DNA of 6,132 nucleotides, from NCBI GenBank assembly GCA_023253495.1, contig JALRGF010000567.1, positions 1 through 6,132 of the forward strand, given 5' to 3'. The DNA is from Verrucomicrobiales bacterium. Its GTDB lineage: Bacteria > Verrucomicrobiota > Verrucomicrobiia > Verrucomicrobiales > V1-33. Of this stretch, positions 1 to 4,346 are shown piece after piece. Below the pieces are notes generated by a model. That model saw only the letters and a program-made list of their open reading frames with translations. It did not search any database and had not been told where the DNA came from. Made by a program: the position numbers and the translations under genes. Numbering within the stretch: the first letter of the stretch is position 1; each line of letters starts with the position of its first letter.

Positions 1-191
1 GGCGCCGTGAACAGCTGCACCAGCGAGAAGACACCGGTCAGCCAGCCCAGCGCCATCGGCGACATGGCAAACGGCTCGTGGCGCCCGTAGTCGGGCAGCA
101 CCGGAATGACAATCCCGAACCCGACCATGCTCACAAAGATGGTCAGGAAGATGACAAACATCTCCGGTCGGCGGCGCGGCGGCTCGGTCAT
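1..191 (-). CDS. MFS transporter, N-terminal fragment (runs off the left edge)
   Basis: Only the first 63 codons are present; the gene continues past base 1. The ATG at 191-189 opens MTEPPRRRPEMFVIFLTIF, a short basic cytoplasmic leader followed by a first transmembrane helix at about residues 11-33. The VGFGIVIPVLPDYG stretch (residues 23-36) resembles the helix-1 end of drug:H+ antiporter-type major facilitator proteins (TetA-like, DHA1). The segment MSPMALGWLTGVFSLVQLF (43-61) is the expected start of helix 2 (S-P-x-x-L-G-W-L-x-x-x-F-S family pattern). It would be an inner-membrane secondary transporter; the substrate cannot be told from this fragment. No Shine-Dalgarno sequence is seen; the start context is CTGTC-ATG. 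It lies 47 bases downstream of the aminotransferase on the same strand, so co-transcription is possible, although a GC hairpin sits in the gap. Family call fairly sure; drug specificity not supported. Confidence 0.8.
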   Translation of the reverse strand, partial: MTEPPRRRPEMFVIFLTIFVSMVGFGIVIPVLPDYGRHEPFAMSPMALGWLTGVFSLVQLFTA

Positions 192-209
192 GACAGAAAG
201 ATCGGCTCA

Positions 210-226
210 CCGCGGCCGGACCGCGG
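210..226 (-). other. GC-rich hairpin between the aminotransferase and MFS genes
   Basis: CCGCGG at 210-215 and again at 221-226 is self-complementary across a five-base loop (216-220), giving a six-base-pair all-GC stem in the 47-base gap after the aminotransferase stop. No T-run follows on the minus strand, so it is not a textbook intrinsic terminator. It could attenuate transcription, protect the 3' end of the upstream message, or be chance in GC-rich DNA. Confidence 0.25.
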
Positions 227-238
227 CACTCCCGGCTC

Positions 239-1405
239 TCAATGAGCCAGACAGAACTGCTCAAACCGGTCCAGCCCGGTCTTGATCACGTCCAGCCCGC
301 ACGCATAACTGAACCGCACCGTGTGATCGGCTCCGAAGGCCAGCCCAGGCACCACCGCCACCTGCTGCCGACTCAGCAGCTTCTCGGCGAAATTCATCGA
401 CTTCAGCCCCATCTTCTCGATGTTGACGAGGAAATAAAAGGCGCCCTGCGGCTCGACCACCGAGACGTTCCCGATCTTGGAAAACCGGTCGAGCATGTAC
501 AGGCGGCGCACGTCAAACTCATCGCGCATGTCGGAAACCACCTGCTGGTCGCCGGTCAGCGCCGCCAGCGCCCCCCACTGGGCGAAGGTCGTCGGCGCAC
601 TCGTGGTGTGACTCTGGATATTGTTCATCGCTTCGGCCAGCGCCTTCGGCGCCGCGGTGTACCCGATCCGCCATCCGGTCATCGAATACGGTTTGGAGAA
701 GCCGTTGACGACGATGGTCAGCGCCTGGATTTCCCGGGAAAGACTGGCGATCGAGACGTGCTGCTGATCGTTGTAGATTAGCTTTTCGTAAATCTCGTCA
801 GACAGAATGATGATGTCCTCGGCCGCGGCGATCTCGGCGATTTTCTCCAGCTCCTCCTTCGTGTAAATGGACCCTGTCGGATTGCCCGGACTGTTGAGGA
901 TGAGCATTTTGGTGCGCGGCGTCATCGCCTCCTCAAACTCCTCCGCGGTCAGCTTCCACCCGTTCTTCTGGCGGGTCTCGACAATCACCGGCTCCCCGCC
1001 GGCCAGACGCACCATCTCCGGATAACTCGTCCAGTACGGAGCCGGAATGATCACTTCGTCACCCGGATCACAGACCGCCAGAATCGCGTTGTAGCAAGAA
1101 TGCTTGGCGCCGCAGTTGACCGTGATCTGCTGCGGGCTGTACTCGAGATTGTTGTCCACCATCAGCTTCGTGGCAATGGCCTCACGCAGCTCAAACAGGC
1201 CCTCGGCCGCCGTGTACTTCGTCTTTCCTTCGGCCAGCGCCTTGACCGCCGCTTCCTTGATGAAGTCCGGCGTGTCCATGTCCGGCTCTCCCGCCCCGAA
1301 ACTGCATACATCAATCCCCTCCTTTTTCATTTTCGCCGCCTGGGCGGTGATGGCGAGGGTCAGCGAGGGAGAAACGGCAGCGACTTTTTCGGCAATCTGG
1401 TTCAT
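239..1405 (-). CDS. aspC: Class I-gamma pyridoxal-phosphate aminotransferase (aspartate, possibly also prephenate)
   Basis: A complete 388-residue fold-type I aminotransferase, the normal length for bacterial I-gamma aspartate aminotransferases. It would move the amino group between aspartate and 2-oxoglutarate in the cytosol. Visible family residues: Y124-W125 in PAPYWTSYPEM, N175 in NSPGNPTG (171-178), D203 and Y206 in LSDEIY, the PLP Schiff-base lysine K238 in NGFSKPYSMTGWR, R246 for the cofactor phosphate, and R364 for the substrate alpha-carboxylate. T16 (PSLT) and K101 (GAKHS) sit where acidic-substrate and prephenate recognition residues lie in this subgroup, as recalled from the family. 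The ATG at 1405 gives the usual N-terminus (MNQIAEKVAAVSPSLT), but no Shine-Dalgarno sequence precedes it. It follows rplY on the same strand across a strong terminator-like hairpin, and only about 27 bases separate the T-run from the start codon. Family very sure; exact substrate range inferred. Confidence 0.95.
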   Translation of the reverse strand: MNQIAEKVAAVSPSLTLAITAQAAKMKKEGIDVCSFGAGEPDMDTPDFIKEAAVKALAEGKTKYTAAEGLFELREAIATKLMVDNNLEYSPQQITVNCGAKHSCYNAILAVCDPGDEVIIPAPYWTSYPEMVRLAGGEPVIVETRQKNGWKLTAEEFEEAMTPRTKMLILNSPGNPTGSIYTKEELEKIAEIAAAEDIIILSDEIYEKLIYNDQQHVSIASLSREIQALTIVVNGFSKPYSMTGWRIGYTAAPKALAEAMNNIQSHTTSAPTTFAQWGALAALTGDQQVVSDMRDEFDVRRLYMLDRFSKIGNVSVVEPQGAFYFLVNIEKMGLKSMNFAEKLLSRQQVAVVPGLAFGADHTVRFSYACGLDVIKTGLDRFEQFCLAH

Positions 1406-1432
1406 GGTGCGGCGTGCGGGGTCGGAGATGAG

Positions 1433-1472
1433 AAAAAAAAGCGCGCCGCCGCTCCGTAAAAGCGGGGGCGCG
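1433..1472 (-). terminator. Intrinsic terminator after rplY
   Basis: On the minus strand an arm at 1472-1461 pairs with 1453-1442 to give a 12-base-pair GC-rich stem with a single mismatch (base 1466 against 1448) and a seven-base loop (1460-1454). One base (1441) later comes a run of eight T residues (1440-1433). It begins 49 bases past the rplY stop codon. Stem, loop and T-run all match the textbook rho-independent form, so most rplY transcripts should end here; readthrough would feed the aminotransferase gene. Confidence 0.85.
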
Positions 1473-1521
1473 GATGTGGGATGGCAATCTGAGCCGGTCG
1501 ATGCGCCGGCGCAAGAGGAAC

Positions 1522-2163
1522 TTACTTCTTCGCCGCCTGCTTGGTCGCCGCCTTGCCGCCCTTGGCCGCCTTCTCGGCGGCCGCGGCCGCCGGCTCAGCA
1601 CTGACCCGCGGCGCGGCCACATGGATGACGATGACGTCGCCGGCCAGTTTCGGCTGCACACCTTCAGGAAAGGTCAGCTCCCGGACATGCACGAAGTCCC
1701 CGGTATTCAGGTGGGTCACGTCGTAGACAATGGCCTCCGGCAGATCCTTCGGCAGACAACTGATCTCAAGGCTGTGAATCTGATGCTCCAGCATGCCGCC
1801 AAGCTTCACTCCGGCCGATTCGCCGGTCAGGCGCACCGGCACCCGCGCGTGGATCTTCTCGTCCTCCCGTACGGCGTGGAAATCGATATGAAGAATGTTC
1901 CCGCTCAATGGATTGTGCGTCACGTCCTGGATGAGCGCCAGCTGATTGCCACCGCCCTCAATCTGCAGGTCCACCAGAATGTTCTCGCTCGTCGAATGGG
2001 CGAGCAGGTCGCGCACCTCCTTGGCGTTGACCTTCAGGTTGATGTTGTCAAATTTCTTCCCGTACACGATGGCGGGAACGAGTCCTTCCCGGCGCAGGCG
2101 CTTGAGGGCGCCGGTACCGGATCGTTTGCGGGGAGCGACTTGCAGGGTGGAGCGTTGGCTCAT
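1522..2163 (-). CDS. rplY: 50S ribosomal protein L25, long CTC form
   Basis: A 213-residue L25/CTC-type protein that binds 5S rRNA in the central protuberance of the large ribosomal subunit. The N-terminal L25 domain (about residues 5-95) shows the basic start RKRSGTGALKRLRREG, the GLVPAIVYGK motif (27-36) and the DVTHNPLSGNILHIDFHAV core (80-98). The C-terminal TL5-type beta domain (about 101-186) includes VPVRLTGESAGVKLGG and LEISCLPKDLPE. The end (188-213) is a low-complexity alanine/lysine tail, common in CTC-type proteins. Length is normal for the long form and well above the short E. coli L25. The ATG at 2163 fits the family N-terminus; no Shine-Dalgarno sequence is seen and the start context is CTGTC-ATGA. 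The peptidyl-tRNA hydrolase gene that often follows this gene is absent here; an aminotransferase follows instead. It is divergent from the response regulator gene. Confidence 0.96.
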   Translation of the reverse strand: MSQRSTLQVAPRKRSGTGALKRLRREGLVPAIVYGKKFDNINLKVNAKEVRDLLAHSTSENILVDLQIEGGGNQLALIQDVTHNPLSGNILHIDFHAVREDEKIHARVPVRLTGESAGVKLGGMLEHQIHSLEISCLPKDLPEAIVYDVTHLNTGDFVHVRELTFPEGVQPKLAGDVIVIHVAAPRVSAEPAAAAAEKAAKGGKAATKQAAKK

Positions 2164-2262
2164 GACAGGATGACGGGGTGGTCGGAAGCTCGTGTTCTCG
2201 CGGCACCCGTCAACGCACCAGCGTCCGGCCCGGAAAGCGATTCTTCTCGGAAAAGGGGGGCG

Positions 2263-2290
2263 ACCCTAACGCCCACCGGCCATTTGTCAA
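2263..2290 (-). promoter_or_regulatory. Putative sigma-70-type promoter for rplY
   Basis: On the minus strand, TTGACA (2290-2285) is a perfect -35 hexamer. TAGGGT (2268-2263) lies 16 bases downstream and keeps the important T1, A2 and T6 of a -10 box. Transcription would start near 2257, leaving a leader of about 95 bases before the rplY ATG. The -10 match is weak (3 of 6), so this is a suggestion rather than a clear promoter. Confidence 0.35.
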
Positions 2291-2303
2291 AAAAAGATGA
2301 CAA
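2284..2303. promoter_or_regulatory. TTGTCA-N8-TGACAA inverted repeat, possible operator
   Basis: Two perfectly complementary six-base arms, TTGTCA (2284-2289) and TGACAA (2298-2303), flank an A-rich eight-base spacer. The repeat lies in the 209-base gap between the divergent rplY and response regulator genes and covers the putative rplY -35 box. It stands out as the only AT-rich patch in that gap. It could be a dimeric regulator's site affecting one or both genes; no regulator is identified, and a short repeat like this could be chance. Confidence 0.3.
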
Positions 2304-2372
2304 CCACCCCCGGAGCAGGCACGGAACCAGGTGACATTTCCGCCGGCCTGCGGCAGCCTGCCACTCTGACTC

Positions 2373-2969
2373 ATGTCCCCCGACGATCCTCAATGGCGGA
2401 AATTCCGCGACGAACTGGTCCGCCTGGCCCGGGAGGGGGACCATGACTGGCTGGACCACGAGGAGGTGCGCTCGGTGCTTGGCGACGCCTACCGCAAGGG
2501 TCTCGATCCTTCTCTGATCATTTCCTGCCGCGCCGCCACCGGATCGACGTCCGAATTCGCCTCCCGCCTCGGACAGATGGTGCGCGACACACCGGTGCGC
2601 ATTCTGGCCATTGATGATGAAGCGGCCTTTCTTTCGCTGCTGCGGCTGAACCTGCAGAAGGTCGGTAAATACGAGGTGCGTGCCGAAACCGATCCGACTC
2701 GCTGGCGCGAAGCGATTGCCGAATTCCACCCGCACCTCCTGATCCTGGACATGATCATGCCCGGGCTCGATGGACGGCAGATCCTCGGCGAATTGAGCCG
2801 GGCGCCCGGGACCCGGCGGCTGCCGGTCATCGTGCTGACGGCGATTCTGCAGAATGTCGAGCCCGACGCCGTCCACCGCGAGGGGATTCTCTATCTCGCC
2901 AAGCCGGTTTCGCTCAAGGCGCTGGTCCACTGCATCGAGGAACACCTGTCCGCCTTCGGGCACCGCTGA
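2373..2969 (+). CDS. Response regulator, receiver domain with an unidentified N-terminal segment
   Basis: A 198-residue protein with a CheY-like receiver at about residues 74-193. The key residues are present: acidic pair D81-D82 (RILAIDDE), phospho-acceptor D126 in LLILDMIMPGLDG, T156 in VIVLTA, and K177 in YLAKP. It should therefore be phosphorylated by a histidine kinase, none of which is encoded here. No DNA-binding or enzymatic output domain follows; the protein ends right after the receiver. Instead there is a leading segment of about 72 residues (start MSPDDPQWRKFRDELVRLA) that looks helical and is rich in charged residues; I do not recognise it. The ATG at 2373 is the first in-frame start after the divergent rplY gene; no Shine-Dalgarno sequence precedes it, and a shorter start cannot be excluded. 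It converges with the three-gene membrane cassette, 43 bases away. Receiver call sure; N-terminal role unknown. Confidence 0.9.
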   Translation: MSPDDPQWRKFRDELVRLAREGDHDWLDHEEVRSVLGDAYRKGLDPSLIISCRAATGSTSEFASRLGQMVRDTPVRILAIDDEAAFLSLLRLNLQKVGKYEVRAETDPTRWREAIAEFHPHLLILDMIMPGLDGRQILGELSRAPGTRRLPVIVLTAILQNVEPDAVHREGILYLAKPVSLKALVHCIEEHLSAFGHR

Positions 2970-3012
2970 AAGCGACGCCCCCGGCCGCCGACCGCGCCGC
3001 AGCCTTCTCCCA

Positions 3013-3411
3013 TCACCGCCCCGGTGGCCGGCTCCCGCGCCCTGCGGAGGAGGCTGGCGGATCGTCGCCATCGCCGGCGAGAAACGACGCCAGATCCGGA
3101 CGGTGCGTGGCCAGCGCGTTGAGACCGGCGCGCACCGCCACCGGCCCGAGCGTGGTCAACAGCGTGCCCACAAGCCGACGACGTCCCGCCGTGCCCACCA
3201 GACGGACGGCCAGCGGCAGAGCCTTCGCGGCGACCACCCCGCCGGCCACCGCGAGCAAGGCCCATTTCCACGGGTGGGCGGCGACGGTATGGCGGACGCG
3301 GGCCGGCACGTCGAGCGAGGCCCCGAGGCCGGCGCCGGTCCGGCTGAGGTGAGCACGGCTTTCCGCCAGCTGACGGCGCAGTTCGTTTATGGATTCGGGT
3401 GATGCAGCCAT
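3013..3411 (-). CDS. Small membrane protein, third gene of the DUF883/YqjE-like cassette
   Basis: A 132-residue protein of uncertain family. It begins with a predicted helix (SINELRRQLAESRAHLS, about residues 7-23), has a hydrophobic membrane segment around 47-66 (HPWKWALLAVAGGVVAAKAL), a second weaker hydrophobic stretch around 82-100, and a proline/glycine-rich polar tail (116-132). This layout recalls DUF3618 or YqjK-type small proteins that accompany DUF883 and YqjE-like genes; that is inference from layout and context. The ATG at 3411 is chosen over longer in-frame starts because GAGGAA (3425-3420) lies eight bases upstream and because longer versions are antisense-style arginine/glycine-rich sequence. 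The start lies inside the end of the preceding YqjE-like gene (25-base overlap), pointing to translational coupling. Likely an inner-membrane protein made with its two upstream partners. Confidence 0.72.
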   Translation of the reverse strand: MAASPESINELRRQLAESRAHLSRTGAGLGASLDVPARVRHTVAAHPWKWALLAVAGGVVAAKALPLAVRLVGTAGRRRLVGTLLTTLGPVAVRAGLNALATHRPDLASFLAGDGDDPPASSAGRGSRPPGR

Positions 3412-3824
3412 TTCTGATCTTCCTCGAATTCGGCGCGGGTGGCGGGAAAGAGCGGGCGGCGCCGGGCCCGGACGAACAGCCACCAGACGGCCCCGGCCAC
3501 CGCCGCCGCATGCACCCCGCCCATCACCGCCAGCGGCAGCAGCGGGTCGCCGCCGGCCCATCGCCGCGCCGCCCAGAGCACCAGGACCATCCATCCGGTG
3601 AGATAAGCCAGCACCCCGCCCCCCAAAACCACCCCCACCGCCACCACCACTCGTCCGAGGTGCCCCGCCGCCTCCGCCGCCTCCAGTCCGAACAAGGCCC
3701 CGCGCACCTGCAGGTAGCGGGCGCCGGACCGCAGAAGGTCGCGCACACTTTCCTTCACCCCGGCAGGCTCTCGCGGCGGCCGCCGGGCGTCATCGTGAGG
3801 ATAATGAGGCGGAACACCAGGCAT
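3387..3824 (-). CDS. YqjE-like / phage holin III superfamily membrane protein (DUF1469 type)
   Basis: A 145-residue protein counted from the ATG at 3824. After a proline-rich cytoplasmic leader it has an amphipathic segment (about 24-57), two strong transmembrane helices at about 58-84 and 96-119, and a charged C-terminal end with FEEDQKWL (134-141), a pattern typical of YqjE-like proteins, which usually end with an E/D-K-x-L type segment. Despite the holin name this family is generally chromosomal and not lytic; its molecular function is not established. A GTG at 3836 would add four residues but abuts the GGAGG at 3841-3837 with no spacing, so the ATG (12-base spacing) is preferred, with some doubt. 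It lies 36 bases after the DUF883 gene and overlaps the next gene by 25 bases, forming one operon. Confidence 0.8.
   Translation of the reverse strand: MPGVPPHYPHDDARRPPREPAGVKESVRDLLRSGARYLQVRGALFGLEAAEAAGHLGRVVVAVGVVLGGGVLAYLTGWMVLVLWAARRWAGGDPLLPLAVMGGVHAAAVAGAVWWLFVRARRRPLFPATRAEFEEDQKWLHHPNP
3420..3425 (-). promoter_or_regulatory. Ribosome binding site deciding the start at 3411
   Basis: GAGGAA on the minus strand (3425-3420), eight bases before the ATG at 3411, is one of the two clear Shine-Dalgarno sequences in the window. It lies within the coding end of the YqjE-like gene and supports the 132-residue start of the third cassette gene. Confidence 0.65.
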
Positions 3825-3860
3825 CGGCGGAAGCACCCTCCGGCGGAAAGAAACCGACTC

Positions 3861-4175
3861 TCACCGGCGGTCGCGCAGCAGCTCGCTGAGCAGAACTCCC
3901 GCCCCGAAGGCCAGGCCGACGGCCAGAAACGGATGCCCGGCAATCCAGCCGGCGGCCCGCTCCCGCTCGTCCCGCAGGGCCTCCCCGGCCTCCGCCGCGC
4001 CTTCCTTCAACCGCTCCCCGGCCGCTTCCACCTCGTGCCGCGACTCGCGCACCAGATCCTGAGCCGGCCGCAACACCCGCTCCCGCGCCAGCTCGGCGGC
4101 CTCCTGCCCCAGGGCAATGGCGTCCTTCTTCAGGGCTTCCAGGGAAGGCAGATCGGAAACAAGGGGATGGTTCAT
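3861..4175 (-). CDS. DUF883 family protein (YqjD/ElaB-like), C-tail membrane anchor
   Basis: A 104-residue protein with the standard DUF883 layout: a long charged amphipathic helix (about residues 10-78, rich in E, A, K and R, likely coiled-coil) and a single C-terminal membrane helix, HPFLAVGLAFGAGVLLSELL (81-100), ending in the positive tail RDRR. In E. coli the relatives YqjD and ElaB are stationary-phase inner-membrane proteins; YqjD has been reported to bind ribosomes through its soluble part. That role here is by family analogy only. The ATG at 4175 gives the usual family length; an in-frame start at 4241 would add 22 residues unlike the family. No Shine-Dalgarno sequence; context CTGTC-ATGA. 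It is first in a three-gene minus-strand operon and is divergent from the methyltransferase/sulfotransferase gene. Confidence 0.88.
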   Translation of the reverse strand: MNHPLVSDLPSLEALKKDAIALGQEAAELARERVLRPAQDLVRESRHEVEAAGERLKEGAAEAGEALRDERERAAGWIAGHPFLAVGLAFGAGVLLSELLRDRR

Positions 4176-4248
4176 GACAGCGGGGACGGGGTGGCGGTGC
4201 GCGGTGGGACCTGGGCGTGCCATCAGGCGGCACCCGGCCAACGATGTA

Positions 4249-4278
4249 TTGATAGCTTGACCCGGGGGAGGGCGCCAA
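4249..4278 (-). promoter_or_regulatory. Putative promoter for the DUF883/YqjE-like operon
   Basis: On the minus strand TTGGCG (4278-4273) and TATCAA (4254-4249) match the -35 and -10 consensus at 4 of 6 positions each, with an 18-base spacer. Transcription would start near 4242, about 67 bases before the ATG at 4175. It overlaps the divergent plus-strand promoter candidate. Consensus matches are modest. Confidence 0.4.
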
Positions 4279-4284
4279 TAAAAA
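4257..4284 (+). promoter_or_regulatory. Putative promoter for the methyltransferase/sulfotransferase gene
   Basis: TTGACC (4257-4262, 5 of 6 to the -35 consensus) is followed after 16 bases by TAAAAA (4279-4284, 4 of 6 to the -10 consensus), within a locally AT-rich patch that is rare here. The start of transcription would be near 4291, leaving a leader of about 55 bases before the ATG at 4347. It is superimposed on the divergent operon promoter. Confidence 0.45.
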
Positions 4285-4346
4285 TACCCATCTGTCTTCC
4301 TCCACCCACCGAATTCGGGCCAGTGTCCGGCTCGCTCCGGCTGTTC

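Noticed and set aside
1474..2334. 286-codon plus-strand frame opposite rplY
   Set aside because: The minus strand encodes an unambiguous L25; this frame has histidine/arginine-rich antisense composition and no family resemblance.
2970..3012. Bidirectional terminator in the gap between the convergent response regulator and membrane cassette
   Set aside because: The gap is GC-rich but shows only arms of about four bases and no T-run on either strand.
2160..3071. 303-codon minus-strand frame opposite the response regulator
   Set aside because: Arginine/glycine/proline-rich shadow with no motif; the plus strand has a complete receiver domain with all key residues.
3412..3594. Longer N-terminus for the third cassette gene, from 3594
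   Set aside because: The extra 61 residues are arginine/glycine/alanine-rich and overlap the YqjE-like gene out of frame, whereas the ATG at 3411 has a Shine-Dalgarno sequence.
3387..3824. Prophage origin for the holin-like gene
   Set aside because: No other phage gene is present, and the two-helix YqjE-like form beside DUF883 is a usual chromosomal arrangement.
3399..4346. In-frame plus-strand extension of the fusion gene by 316 codons to base 3399
   Set aside because: It runs antisense to the convincing DUF883 and YqjE-like genes, is rich in proline, arginine, histidine and glutamine with no domain, and the domain-supported start at 4347 has its own promoter-like signal. Long open frames opposite genes are expected at this GC content.
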